The notes under the pieces were generated by a model that saw nothing but the letters and a program-made list of their open reading frames with translations, was not told where the DNA came from and made no database searches. From Hyphomicrobium sp. (lineage in GTDB: Bacteria > Pseudomonadota > Alphaproteobacteria > Rhizobiales > Hyphomicrobiaceae): a stretch of 64,000 nt of DNA. Numbering within the stretch: position 1 is the stretch's first letter; every line of letters begins with the position of its first letter. A program made the position numbers and the translations under genes. The stretch lies in contig JAEUME010000018.1 of assembly GCA_016793445.1 (NCBI GenBank), positions 62,001-126,000 of the forward strand. The letters are read 5' to 3'. Shown here piece after piece: positions 7,956-16,693 of this stretch.

Positions 7956-8052
7956 ATCCAGCCATCTGGATCGGCCTCGCGGCGCCCCCGCCGTGAGGTT
8001 TGACGCCTCCCTGTCGACTTTCGAGCCGCCTTTCCAGGCGGCTCTTTTTTTT
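7956..8052 (+). ncRNA. Candidate small RNA with CCUCCC loop and intrinsic terminator
   Basis: The 440 bases between the DUF1192 gene and rcdA hold no gene, but 7956-8052 folds as a chain of hairpins. ATCCAG/CTGGAT (7956-7971, loop CCAT) comes first. CCTCGCGGC/GCCGTGAGG follows (7975-7998). Then TTGAC/GTCGA (8000-8017) shows an eight-base loop containing CCTCCC. Last is a textbook terminator, GAGCCGCC/GGCGGCTC followed by eight T (8023-8052). A CtrA box and a TATCAT lie just upstream. Hairpins that present CCUCC loops are typical of anti-Shine-Dalgarno sRNAs in alphaproteobacteria. It may instead be a long 5' or 3' untranslated piece; expression is not shown by sequence. Confidence 0.55.
8023..8052 (+). 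terminator. Rho-independent terminator
   Basis: GAGCCGCC (8023-8030), loop TTTCCA, GGCGGCTC (8037-8044), then eight T. It lies 240 bases past the DUF1192 gene, so it more likely ends an independent transcript (the sRNA candidate) than that mRNA. Confidence 0.9.
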
Positions 8053-8226
8053 CCGATTGAAGATCTTTCGAGCGGCGCTGATTTTGCAAGCCGGAGCGCA
8101 AGGACTGAAGTTGTCCACAGGGTCGCGACGAGTGCCCCGAAATGGGCCATGTTGTTAACTATGGTGCATTAGTGTGAAATCGTATAGTTGGTTTGTAGTG
8201 GGTTAGCGTTTGTGTCGTACAGGGTC

Positions 8227-8778
8227 ATGAACAACAGTTCTCGCGTCGATGGCGCCCTTTCGGGCAGTTCTACAACCGTGTCGTTCGGCGACAGGTTTCA
8301 GTCCTCCGGACAGTTCGATCATATTTTCCGAGAAGGCATGGCGCTCGTTGAGCGAACGGCTGCGTATCTCGATGGCCCCGGCCGTGCAGAGGCTAAACGC
8401 CTCGCGGGCGCGGTCAGCGTGCTTTATGCAACCGAGAGCATGCGTCTGACGACGCGCCTGCTCGATCTCGCCTCATGGCTTTTGATCCGCCGCTCCTTGA
8501 AGGAGGGCGAAATCACCGAAGAAGAGGCTGCCAAGAAGCGCCGCCGTGTCAAACTGCAGGCCTTTGGCCGGCCGGCTCACGTAAAAGGTTTTGGCGACCT
8601 TCCCGAAGGCCTTCGCGGTCTGATCGAGGAAAGCTTCAGCTTGCACGACCGGATCGTGCAGCTCGATCGCGCCATGAGCACCGCGCGTGATCCCGACGTT
8701 CTGGTGGAGCGTCCGGCAAATCCGGTCGCAGCGCAGATGAATCTTCTGGAACGCGCCTTTCAAAGCAAGTTGGGTTGA
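8227..8778 (+). CDS. rcdA: RcdA-like protein (DUF1465), CtrA proteolysis factor
   Basis: The 183-residue product matches the DUF1465 family, whose Caulobacter member RcdA is an adaptor that helps deliver the response regulator CtrA to ClpXP at the G1-S transition. Visible features are the all-helical core: FREGMALVERTAAYLDG, a second helix through VLYATESMRLTTRLLDLASWLL and a third near LIEESFSLHDRIVQLDRA. The ATG at 8227 is preferred; the frame opens upstream with weak TTG and GTG codons. A CtrA box and an sRNA candidate lie in the 440-base region upstream, and rpmE converges from the other side. Confidence 0.7.
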   Translation: MNNSSRVDGALSGSSTTVSFGDRFQSSGQFDHIFREGMALVERTAAYLDGPGRAEAKRLAGAVSVLYATESMRLTTRLLDLASWLLIRRSLKEGEITEEEAAKKRRRVKLQAFGRPAHVKGFGDLPEGLRGLIEESFSLHDRIVQLDRAMSTARDPDVLVERPANPVAAQMNLLERAFQSKLG

Positions 8779-8814
8779 GTAAGGCGCGCGTCGCGCTCAA
8801 TCGCAAGTCTTCAA

Positions 8815-8852
8815 CAGGGTCCGGCGACAGCGCCGGGCCCTGATTTATTTTT
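8815..8852 (+). terminator. Rho-independent terminator of rcdA
   Basis: CAGGGTCCGGCG (8815-8826), loop ACAG, CGCCGGGCCCTG (8831-8842), pairing throughout with one G-U, followed by a T-rich tract (8844-8852). Confidence 0.85.
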
Positions 8853-8883
8853 GTCCGGGCCAGATCTCACGATCAGCACGGCC

Positions 8884-8916
8884 AAAAGAAAAACGCCCGG
8901 CGCGTTATCCGGGCGT
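8884..8916 (-). terminator. Rho-independent terminator of rpmE
   Basis: Read on the minus strand: ACGCCCGG / CCGGGCGT stem (8893-8916) followed by TTTTTCTTTT, 38 bases after the rpmE stop codon. Confidence 0.85.
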
Positions 8917-8953
8917 CTCGTGAACATTTCGCAGGTTCAAAACCGCGTGAACG

Positions 8954-9181
8954 TCAGAACCCCATACCTTCGAACTTCTTCTTGAAGCGCGACAGGCGGC
9001 CACCGCGGTCCATGAGTTTCGTGTCGCCGCCCGTCCAGGCCGGGTGCGTTGTAGGATCGATATCGAGGGTGAGCGTGTCGCCCTCCTTGCCATAGGTCGA
9101 GTAGGTCACGAACTCGGTGCCATTGGTCATTACCACCTTGATCTGATGGTAGTCGGGATGGAGATCTGCATCTTTCTTCAT
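8954..9181 (-). CDS. rpmE: Large ribosomal subunit protein bL31
   Basis: A 75-residue product beginning [20 protein letters not shown], with [20 protein letters not shown] and a basic tail ([14 protein letters not shown]), the standard bL31 sequence of alphaproteobacteria. It lacks the paired cysteines of the zinc-binding form, so it is of the zinc-independent type. I chose the ATG at 9181, where family members begin; an in-frame GTG three codons upstream (9190) is possible. The gene has its own terminator and converges on rcdA, an order seen in relatives. Confidence 0.95.
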   Translation of the reverse strand: MKKDADLHPDYHQIKVVMTNGTEFVTYSTYGKEGDTLTLDIDPTTHPAWTGGDTKLMDRGGRLSRFKKKFEGMGF

Positions 9182-9487
9182 GGCGCTCACTAAAGGTTAG
9201 CGGAAATAGAGCGCTTCTCCGCTGGGCTGCCCGATATGCGGCCCGGCCGGCGCGTCTCCACTTGTCGCGAATTTTTCTGGCGCTTCCATAGCTCCAAAGC
9301 GGCCCGGGTACAAGTGCGGCGTGGCGCGGCGCGCCAATACATTGATTACGCCCAGCGTCCCATTGTCCCTTGAGACGAGCCGTCCGGTCGGGCATGTTCG
9401 CGTCATCGCTTGGCCGTGCTTTTGCCATGAAGGCAAGCTGCCCTCGTCCAGGGGCGGTGCAAGGCATTGAAAAGGTTTTGATAAGCT

Positions 9488-11305
9488 ATGTCTAGACGAA
9501 GCCGGCGCCGCGGCGCGGACGACAACCCGCAAGCTGAAGGCACGCCTGCGTCCCGTCAATCCCTGCGGCCGCTGCTGCAACTCAAGCCGATTTTGATGGC
9601 CCACAAGGGGATGCTGGCGGGCGCGGTGATCGCGCTTATCGTTGCGGCGGCCGCCATGCTCGCGGTACCGTTGGCTGTCCGCCGCGTCATTGACCACGGC
9701 TTTGGCGGGCATGACGGCGGGCTGATCAATAACTACTTCCTGACGCTCATTGGCATCGGCGCCGTGCTGGCGCTTGCATCGGCATCGCGGTTCTACTGTG
9801 TGAACTGGCTCGGCGAGCGTGTCGTTGCCGACTTGCGCACCAAAACTTTCGCACATCTGGCCACCCTTGGACCTGCCTATTTCGACAAGAACCACTCCGG
9901 CGAGATGATGAGCCGGCTGACCGCCGATACCACGCAGATGAAGGCCGCGGCGGGCACCGCGTTATCCCAGTTCGCACGCAACGCCATCATGCTGATCGGC
10001 GCTCTCATCATGATGTTCGTCACCAGCCCCAAGCTTTCTGGAATGGTGTTGATCGCGATCCCGTTGATCGTGCTGCCGCTGGTTGGCTTTGGCCGGATGG
10101 TGCGCAACCTCTCCCGCCAGGCGCAGGACAGCCTTGCCCACGCATCGGCCTACGCGTCTGAAAATCTTGCTGCGCACCGGACCATGCAGTCTTTCTCCAA
10201 CGAAGCGCAGGTGTCGGGACGCTATGCGCGCGCAGTGGAGCAGTCCTTCAAGGATGCCGGCCAGCGCCACGTCGCGCGCGCCCTGTTGACGGCGATTGCC
10301 ATCTTTCTCACGGTTGCGAGCGTTACCGGCGTGCTCTGGTATGGCGCATCCTCGGTGATCGCCGGCGATATGACAGGCGGCAGGCTTGGACAGTTCGTCC
10401 TTTATGCGTTGTTTGCGGCTGGCGCACTGGCGGAGCTTTCCGAAGTCTGGGGCGAGATAAGCCAGGCTGCCGGTGCAGCGGACCGCATTGCAGAGATCTT
10501 GTCGGAAAAACCCACCATTCGTTCGCCTGAAAATCCGGTTCCTCTGCCTGAGCCTGCGTTGGGTACCGTGGCCTTCGATAATGTGAGTTTCCACTATCCC
10601 GGCAGGCCAGGCGTGTCGGCCCTTCACGGCATCAGCCTGAAAGTCGCGCGCGGTGAGACGATCGCGGTGGTCGGCCCTTCGGGCGCCGGCAAGACGACAC
10701 TCTTCAATTTGATCTTGCGCTTCTACGATCCAGTTTCGGGAAAGGTGCTGGTTGATGGCGTCGATGTCTCGAAGGCGGATCTGGTGAAGGTGCGCGCCCG
10801 CATCGCCGTCGTGCCGCAGGATGTGGCTTTGTTCGCCGACACGGTGGCGGAAAACATCCGCTACGGTACGCCATCTGCAACCTTGAGCGAAGTACGCCGC
10901 GCGGCCGAAGCCGCTCAGGCCGACGCCTTCATCCGTGCGTTGCCCGAGGGCTATGATACGCAGCTCGGCGAGCGCGGCATCACGCTGTCGGGCGGCCAGC
11001 GCCAGCGCATCGCCATTGCGCGCGCCATCCTGCGCAACGCGCCGATCCTTCTGCTTGATGAGGCAACGAGCGCACTCGATGCCGAAAGTGAAGGTGCCGT
11101 GCAGCGTGCTCTGGAAGGCGTGATGAAGGATCGAACCACGCTCGTCATCGCCCACCGCCTCGCCACGGTGCAGAAGGCGGACCGGATCATTGTGCTCGAA
11201 GGCGGCCGAATAGCTGAAACCGGCACGCACGCCGAACTCCTGCGCAAGGGCGGCACCTATGCTCGCCTGGCGCAATTGCAGTTCGGCCGCGAGGCTGCCG
11301 AATAG
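9488..11305 (+). CDS. ABC exporter, fused permease and ATPase (MsbA-related)
   Basis: A 605-residue half-transporter. Residues about 35-330 form the six-helix transmembrane domain (LMAHKGMLAGAVIALIVAAA onward), and the rest is the nucleotide-binding domain: Walker A GPSGAGKTT (Lys402), Q-loop VVPQDVALF, signature LSGGQRQR, Walker B ILLLDEATSALD and the switch His in VIAHRLATV. This is the MsbA-related group found next to rpmE in alphaproteobacteria; MsbA proper flips lipid A, but the substrate of this branch is not established. It would act as a homodimer in the inner membrane. A weak AAAGG precedes the ATG. Confidence 0.9.
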   Translation: MSRRSRRRGADDNPQAEGTPASRQSLRPLLQLKPILMAHKGMLAGAVIALIVAAAAMLAVPLAVRRVIDHGFGGHDGGLINNYFLTLIGIGAVLALASASRFYCVNWLGERVVADLRTKTFAHLATLGPAYFDKNHSGEMMSRLTADTTQMKAAAGTALSQFARNAIMLIGALIMMFVTSPKLSGMVLIAIPLIVLPLVGFGRMVRNLSRQAQDSLAHASAYASENLAAHRTMQSFSNEAQVSGRYARAVEQSFKDAGQRHVARALLTAIAIFLTVASVTGVLWYGASSVIAGDMTGGRLGQFVLYALFAAGALAELSEVWGEISQAAGAADRIAEILSEKPTIRSPENPVPLPEPALGTVAFDNVSFHYPGRPGVSALHGISLKVARGETIAVVGPSGAGKTTLFNLILRFYDPVSGKVLVDGVDVSKADLVKVRARIAVVPQDVALFADTVAENIRYGTPSATLSEVRRAAEAAQADAFIRALPEGYDTQLGERGITLSGGQRQRIAIARAILRNAPILLLDEATSALDAESEGAVQRALEGVMKDRTTLVIAHRLATVQKADRIIVLEGGRIAETGTHAELLRKGGTYARLAQLQFGREAAE

Positions 11306-11502
11306 GCAGGGCATCGCGGATCACCGGGTGCACCATAGGCATTAACGTTGATCGGAGATTTTAAAAAGGTTCCGTGTACGGAGAAATATACGCGTGCCCA
11401 CGGACCAATTCAACCATGTCACGAGATCGTTGCGAAACCCTGCGTGCATAACCCGGCATCTGATGCAATAGTGGAGCATCCAAGCAAGGGGCTCTCGTTT
11501 TC

Positions 11503-13293
11503 ATGTGTCGCGTTCTCTTCCGGGCCTTCGCTGGTCTCGCACTTCTCGTGATGTCGATGGCGCCTGTTCGCGCGGACGAAGCCGGAAGCGAGGGCGACAG
11601 CGCGCAGGTGGTGCTAAAGGCGGAACCTGCAGATCCCGGCCCGGATTTCAGATCCCGTTTCGCGGCTGCTTTGGATACTCAGATACAGCGGACAAAAGGG
11701 GGGGCGGATGAGCGGGATGCTGCGTGGCTCGCGCAGTTGCGTTCGTTCTACGGCTCGCGCGAGGGCGCGCCGGTTTGGGTCACCTCGAAAGGCTGGAATG
11801 GACGCGCAAAAGCGGCAATCGCCGAGATGGCCAATGCCGCCGATTGGGGTCTTGATCCTGCGGCCTTCGAGATTCCTCAGCTCCCTGCCAATGCGCCCGT
11901 GGAAGAGTTGGCGAGCGCTGAACTTGGGCTTTCGCGTGCCACGGTGAAGTACGCCTTTCATGCGCGGGGTGGGCGTATCGATCCTTCGTCATTGAGCTTG
12001 TGGTTGGATCGCACCGAGGATCCGGTCTACGCCACCGCCGTGATGATCGGCATCATTTCCAACGCCGACGGTGCCGCTGCCCTGCGTGCCATGCATCCGC
12101 CCTATCCGGAGTTTGAGCTTCTGCGCGAAGCCTATGTCGCCATGCGCGAGGAAATCCAGCATCCCAAGCAACCCGATCCCGCCGGCATTCTGGCTATGGG
12201 GCCATCCATCAAGCTCGGCACGTGGCACCCCGACGTGCTCGTTGTTCGCCACAAGCTCCAGGTTCCGGCCGAGGATGGCTTTCAATCCAAGTTTGACGAG
12301 AAGCTCGCCGATGCCCTCCACGACTACCTGAGCGAACGCAAGGTGCGTGCGCGCTGGGGGCGTATCGACGACAAGGCCCGCGCCGTGCTCAACCGTCCGC
12401 CTCCTCCGCCCAAGAAGGAGGATCTCCAGCGCCTGCTCGCCAACATGGAGCGCTGGCGCTGGCTGCCTCGCGATCTGGGCGCCTTTCATATCTGGAACAA
12501 CCTTCCCGAAATGGAGACCCGGATTGTCGAGCAAGGGGAGGTCATCCATCAGGAGCGCATCATCATCGGTCAGCCTGATACGCAGACGCCGGTCTTCTCC
12601 GAGCGCATGAGCCAGATCGTCTTTCAGCCCGAATGGGGCGTGCCGCCGTCGATCAAGGTCAACGATCTTTTGCCCAAGCTGCAGGCCGGCGACTATGACG
12701 TGCTGAAGCGGCGCAACATGCGCATCCTGGGCCTTTCAGGCAAGGAGCTGCGCCCGACACGCTTCAAATGGAATAAGGTCGACATCCGCGATATCGGCAT
12801 CTATCAGCGCTCAGGCAGCAGCAATCCGCTTGGGCGCGTGAAGTTCCTGTTCCCCAACAAACACCACGTCTACATGCACGACACCAACAACCGGGCGCTG
12901 TTCAAGTCGTCCTGGCGGCTTTACAGCCATGGGTGCGTGCGCGTGCGCGATCCTGAGCGCCTGGCCGTGATGTTGCTGGCGCGCGACAAGGGCTGGGACA
13001 AGGAAACCGTCGAAAAGCTGCTCGCCAACAGCAAGACGCCCAACAACAAGATCAAACTCGATCGTCCTTTCCCGGTGCATACCGTCTATTTCACCATGGT
13101 GCCCGGCGATGATCGCACGATCGTCAAGTATGACGACATGTACGGGCATGACCGCCGCGTGATCCAGGCGCTGTCGGGCGTACCTGCCGTGAAGATCGCC
13201 GCCGCCGATCCTGCGCGCAGTCAATTGCGCGAGATCGACGAGGCGGCACCGCCCGTCCGGCGCCGCGCTTCGCGCGACGGCGACGACGATTAA
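11503..13293 (+). CDS. L,D-transpeptidase, YcbB-like, periplasmic
   Basis: A 596-residue exported enzyme. A signal peptide (FRAFAGLALLVMSMAPVRA) is followed by a scaffold domain (YGSREGAPVWVTSKGWN, ADWGLDPAAFEIP), a putative peptidoglycan-binding segment near residues 245-300 (VLVVRHKLQVPAEDGF), the MERWRWLPRDLG signature of the YcbB group, and a YkuD catalytic domain with HVYMHDTNN and SHGCVRV (Cys478 nucleophile). Such enzymes make 3-3 cross-links in peptidoglycan or attach proteins to it. The C-terminus is charged. A larger paralogue lies at 18780-21188. Confidence 0.9.
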   Translation: MCRVLFRAFAGLALLVMSMAPVRADEAGSEGDSAQVVLKAEPADPGPDFRSRFAAALDTQIQRTKGGADERDAAWLAQLRSFYGSREGAPVWVTSKGWNGRAKAAIAEMANAADWGLDPAAFEIPQLPANAPVEELASAELGLSRATVKYAFHARGGRIDPSSLSLWLDRTEDPVYATAVMIGIISNADGAAALRAMHPPYPEFELLREAYVAMREEIQHPKQPDPAGILAMGPSIKLGTWHPDVLVVRHKLQVPAEDGFQSKFDEKLADALHDYLSERKVRARWGRIDDKARAVLNRPPPPPKKEDLQRLLANMERWRWLPRDLGAFHIWNNLPEMETRIVEQGEVIHQERIIIGQPDTQTPVFSERMSQIVFQPEWGVPPSIKVNDLLPKLQAGDYDVLKRRNMRILGLSGKELRPTRFKWNKVDIRDIGIYQRSGSSNPLGRVKFLFPNKHHVYMHDTNNRALFKSSWRLYSHGCVRVRDPERLAVMLLARDKGWDKETVEKLLANSKTPNNKIKLDRPFPVHTVYFTMVPGDDRTIVKYDDMYGHDRRVIQALSGVPAVKIAAADPARSQLREIDEAAPPVRRRASRDGDDD

Positions 13294-13327
13294 GGCAGGC
13301 GATCCCGAGTGGTCCTGTCGCCTGAGG

Positions 13328-14356
13328 TCAGCGGTTCGTGAGCTTCAACTCGATGCGGCGGTTGCGCTGCAAGGCCTCTTCGGAGCTGCCCGTTTCGATG
13401 GGCTGGAACTCGGCAAAGCCGGCGGCGACCAGTCTGTCGGGCGCAATGCCGCGTGAAATGAGGTACTTCACAACCGATGCGGCGCGCGCCGTAGACAATT
13501 CCCAGTTGGAGGGGAACTGCGCGCTTGCAATCGGGCGCGCATCGGTGTGCCCGTTGACCTGCAGTGTCCAGTCCAGCTCGCTGGGGATCTGCCGCTCCAG
13601 CTCCTTGATAGCGGCGGCAAGCTGGTCCATGGCGGTCAGCCCTTCCGGCGTCAGGGTGGCCGAGCCGGAGGGAAACAGAACCTCACTTTCAAATACAAAG
13701 CGGTCGCCGACGACGCGGATATCCTTGCGGTCCTTCAACAGATCGCGCAATCGGCCGAAGAAGTCCGAGCGATAGCGCTGCAGCTCCTGCACCTGGCGGG
13801 CAAGCGCCGCATTGAGCCGCTGGCCCAGGTCCTTGATGGTCTTGTCGCTTTCCACGCCCTTTTTTTCGGATGCCTCGAGCGCCTGGTTGAGCGCCGCAAT
13901 CTGCTGGCGCAAGGCGAGCAGCTGCTGGTTGAGCAGATCGACCTTGGCCAGCGCCTCACTCGAAACGTTCTTCTGCGCTTCGAGGTCCGCCGATAGCGTG
14001 GAGGCGCGCCCCTCGGCCTCCTTGGCACGCTCGTCGGCGCCAAGGCCGGTTCCGGCCAGCTTGGTGTTTTCCTCACGCAGCGCGGACAGGGTGGCTTGCA
14101 GGGACGCAAGCTCATCCTCCGAACTCTTGGATTTGCCTTTCTCGAGGTTGAGAAGGCTGGTGAGCTCCGTGATCTGGCGTGTCAGGCGCTTGAGCGCGGT
14201 GTCCTTGCCGATGGCTTCTTCGGCCGCGAAATACTGCGCAATCATGAACAGCGACATCAGCAGGGTGACGACGAGCAGCAGCGTCGACAGCACGTCGACG
14301 TAAGCCGGCCAGAACTCGGCATACTCGCCACCTCTGCGACTGCGGCCACGCGCCAT
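13328..14356 (-). CDS. MotB/OmpA-like peptidoglycan-binding membrane protein
   Basis: The 342-residue product has one N-terminal membrane helix (YVDVLSTLLLVVTLLMSLF) that starts with an Asp placed like the ion-binding Asp of MotB and ExbD. A long coiled coil follows (about residues 50-190, rich in Leu, Glu and Lys heptads), and then an OmpA C-terminal domain with FPSGSATLTPEG and VNGHTDARPI and an NWELSTARAASVVKYL helix. This matches stator B subunits that grip peptidoglycan. It sits 6 bases after its MotA-like partner gene. No flagellar or Tol genes are adjacent, so it is a non-flagellar stator-type unit of unknown task. Confidence 0.8.
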   Translation of the reverse strand: MARGRSRRGGEYAEFWPAYVDVLSTLLLVVTLLMSLFMIAQYFAAEEAIGKDTALKRLTRQITELTSLLNLEKGKSKSSEDELASLQATLSALREENTKLAGTGLGADERAKEAEGRASTLSADLEAQKNVSSEALAKVDLLNQQLLALRQQIAALNQALEASEKKGVESDKTIKDLGQRLNAALARQVQELQRYRSDFFGRLRDLLKDRKDIRVVGDRFVFESEVLFPSGSATLTPEGLTAMDQLAAAIKELERQIPSELDWTLQVNGHTDARPIASAQFPSNWELSTARAASVVKYLISRGIAPDRLVAAGFAEFQPIETGSSEEALQRNRRIELKLTNR

Positions 14357-14362
14357 CTCGCA

Positions 14363-15430
14363 TCAGCCTCCGCGCTTCATGTTTTCCGCGAGGTTTTTCA
14401 GCATGGAAGCCACTTCGGTCTGTTGGGCCGCCTGCTCGTCCACCCATTCGCGGACAACTTTCTGCTCGGCGCGCATCTGACTTACGAGCTGATTGACGCC
14501 GCGGGCGAGATCGCGCACCTCGTCGGCCGGCGGGGTGCCGGAAGACGTGAGCACGCTGGGGGGAGCAATCGGCTGCTCGGAAAGCCGGCCGGTGAATTCC
14601 TCCAGCGCGCGCTGCATGTCGACAACGGCACTCAGGAGCTGGCGGTTGACGAATTCAGACGACGTGGAGCCGGTAACGCCCGCCGACGGATTAAGCTCGG
14701 TGATGCCGGAGAGCCATTCCTCAAGCTCGTTATAAAAGCGATTGTGCGCGTGGCTCGCCTGCAATTCCAGAAAACCCAGGATCAGCGATCCCGAAAGGCC
14801 CAGCAGCGAGGCGGAGAATGCGGTACCCATGCCTCTCAGCGGCGCGGCGAGCCCCGCTTTCAGATCACCGAACATCTGCACGTTGTCGGTGGCCTTGGTG
14901 TCGAGCGTGTCGATCGCCCGGCCAACCGATTGGATGGTGTCGAGCAGGCCCCAGAAGGTGCCGAGCAGGCCTAGGAACACGAGCAGGCCGACAAGATAGC
15001 GGCCGGTGTCGCGCGCTTCATCGAGGCGCGAACTGATGGAGTCCATGAATGCGCGCATGGCGGCCGGCGACAAGGAGAGCGCGCCCGTGCGGTCGCGCAG
15101 CATCGTCGCCATGGGGGCCAGCAGCACGGGCTTGTGCGGGTTGAGCAGCCCCGGATCCGCAATGCGGAAGGCGTTGACCCAGCGGATCTCAGGATAAAGG
15201 CGGATGACCTGGCGGAAGGCGAACAGGATGCCGAAGGCCAGCACGCCGATGATAAGGCCGTTCAGTCCTGGGTTCGTCATCCAGGACTTTTTCAGCTGCT
15301 CGAACAGAATGGCTGCGAGGAACCCTATGAGCGTGAGGAAGATCGTCATGCGCAACAGAAAAACGCCGGGCGGCGTCAACCGGCGGGATACGGGCGCAAG
15401 TGCTGCGTCCCCCTTGGCTTTTCTGGCCAT
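14363..15430 (-). CDS. MotA/ExbB/TolQ-type proton-channel family protein
   Basis: A 355-residue inner-membrane protein. Two N-terminal helices (residues about 25-45 and 60-75) precede a cytoplasmic stretch, then two longer helices (GRYLVGLLVFLGLLGTFWGL and GMGTAFSASLLGLSGSLILG) carrying the conserved GTFWGL and GMGTAFSASLLGL patterns of the MotA/TolQ/ExbB domain. The C-terminal 100 residues are a soluble, partly coiled tail. I chose the ATG at 15430, preceded by GAGG; the frame is open further upstream but without a site. It is the first gene of a two-gene unit with the MotB/OmpA-like protein and presumably forms a channel complex with it. Confidence 0.8.
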   Translation of the reverse strand: MARKAKGDAALAPVSRRLTPPGVFLLRMTIFLTLIGFLAAILFEQLKKSWMTNPGLNGLIIGVLAFGILFAFRQVIRLYPEIRWVNAFRIADPGLLNPHKPVLLAPMATMLRDRTGALSLSPAAMRAFMDSISSRLDEARDTGRYLVGLLVFLGLLGTFWGLLDTIQSVGRAIDTLDTKATDNVQMFGDLKAGLAAPLRGMGTAFSASLLGLSGSLILGFLELQASHAHNRFYNELEEWLSGITELNPSAGVTGSTSSEFVNRQLLSAVVDMQRALEEFTGRLSEQPIAPPSVLTSSGTPPADEVRDLARGVNQLVSQMRAEQKVVREWVDEQAAQQTEVASMLKNLAENMKRGG

Positions 15431-15837
15431 ATGCCTCGTCTCTCCCCGGTGTCGCTCCCTCGCCCCCGCGAGCCTCAGATTACCCGATCGCCACATTACC
15501 CGAACGCCATGCCAGCGAAAACCGGCAAGATCATGCCGAAGCAACACACAAAATGTGGCCCTGGTGTCACGTCTGGCGCGATCCGCGGACCGGCCCGCGC
15601 CCGCACGATGCCGCGACGGCTCTTTCGCGCGACAATGGGCCATAATCCCCGTCGTCGCCATGGCGGCCAATCCCGGCCTTGCGCTGGAGATGTGAAGCGG
15701 CTAGTCACCACGCCACTGTCCGGCACATTCCTTCCGTTTCCGGGCCCACCGTTTCCGGGCCTAACGTCGCCGGTCACCGTCGCGGGCTTCTGCCTCTCAC
15801 GGTCCCCCATGCTCTTTGGAAATCAGCAGAAAACCCC

Positions 15838-16626
15838 ATGGCCAACGTCTCGCCGCTTCTCAACGTCATGATTACTGCCGCGCGCAAGGCAGGCCGTAGC
15901 CTCGCCCGGGACTTCGGTGAGGTGGAGCAACTTCAAGTCTCCGTCAAAGGTCCGGCGAATTTCGTTTCCTCCGCTGACCACAAGGCGGAAGACATCATTT
16001 TCAAGGAGTTGTCGAAAGCGCGTCCCGGCTATGGCTTTCTGATGGAGGAGCGCGGTCTCGTCGAAGGCGCGGACGCCACGCACCGCTGGCTGGTCGATCC
16101 GCTCGACGGCACGACGAACTTCCTTCACTCACTGCCCCTGTTTGCCATCTCCATCGGTCTGGAACGCGAAGGCCAGCTTGTGGCCGGCGTGATCTACAAT
16201 CCTGCGAGCGACGAGCTTTACACCGCGGAGAAGGGCAAGGGCGCGTACCTGAACGACCGCCGCCTGCGCGTCGCAGCGCGCAAGACACTTGCCGACACGC
16301 TCGTCTCGACGGGTATTCCTCACCGCGGCCGTCCGGGGCATCCGAGATTCTTGAAAGAGATGGACACCGTGATGAAGGAGGTTGCAGGCATACGCCGCAC
16401 GGGCTCGGCCGCTCTCGACCTCGCCTTCACGGCGGCCGGGCGGTTTGATGCCTATTGGGAGCGCAACCTCAAGCCCTGGGATATGGCAGCCGGGATTGTC
16501 ATCGTGCGGGAGGCTGGCGGCTTCGTCAGCGATCTCAGCGGCGCCGACAAGATGCTGGAGACGGGCGACGTGATGGCAGCCAACAGCACATTGATCAAAC
16601 TGCTTCAGCCGCTGGTCAGCGGCTGA
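15838..16626 (+). CDS. suhB: Inositol monophosphatase family protein
   Basis: The 262-residue product has the family's metal and substrate motifs: FVSSADHKAED, MEERG (Glu ligand), DPLDGTTNFLHSLP (Asp-Pro-Leu-Asp-Gly), and KPWDMAAG near the C-terminus. The family dephosphorylates inositol-1-phosphate and related sugar phosphates; SuhB also takes part in ribosomal RNA antitermination in enterobacteria, which cannot be assumed here. Start at 15838, where family homology begins; the frame is open earlier without a ribosome site. It is divergent from the MotA-like gene and converges with the Sel1 gene. Confidence 0.9.
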   Translation: MANVSPLLNVMITAARKAGRSLARDFGEVEQLQVSVKGPANFVSSADHKAEDIIFKELSKARPGYGFLMEERGLVEGADATHRWLVDPLDGTTNFLHSLPLFAISIGLEREGQLVAGVIYNPASDELYTAEKGKGAYLNDRRLRVAARKTLADTLVSTGIPHRGRPGHPRFLKEMDTVMKEVAGIRRTGSAALDLAFTAAGRFDAYWERNLKPWDMAAGIVIVREAGGFVSDLSGADKMLETGDVMAANSTLIKLLQPLVSG

Positions 16627-16693
16627 GCCGCGCGTGCGATCCTTCTGATCTCCCCACTGTTGCGGACGCACTCAAATCGCGTGCAGCCGTGAG

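Noticed and set aside
13328..15430. Zorya defence system
   Set aside because: A MotA-like plus MotB-like pair suggested ZorA/ZorB, but no helicase or nuclease partner (ZorC, ZorD or ZorE) is adjacent and the neighbours are cell-wall genes.
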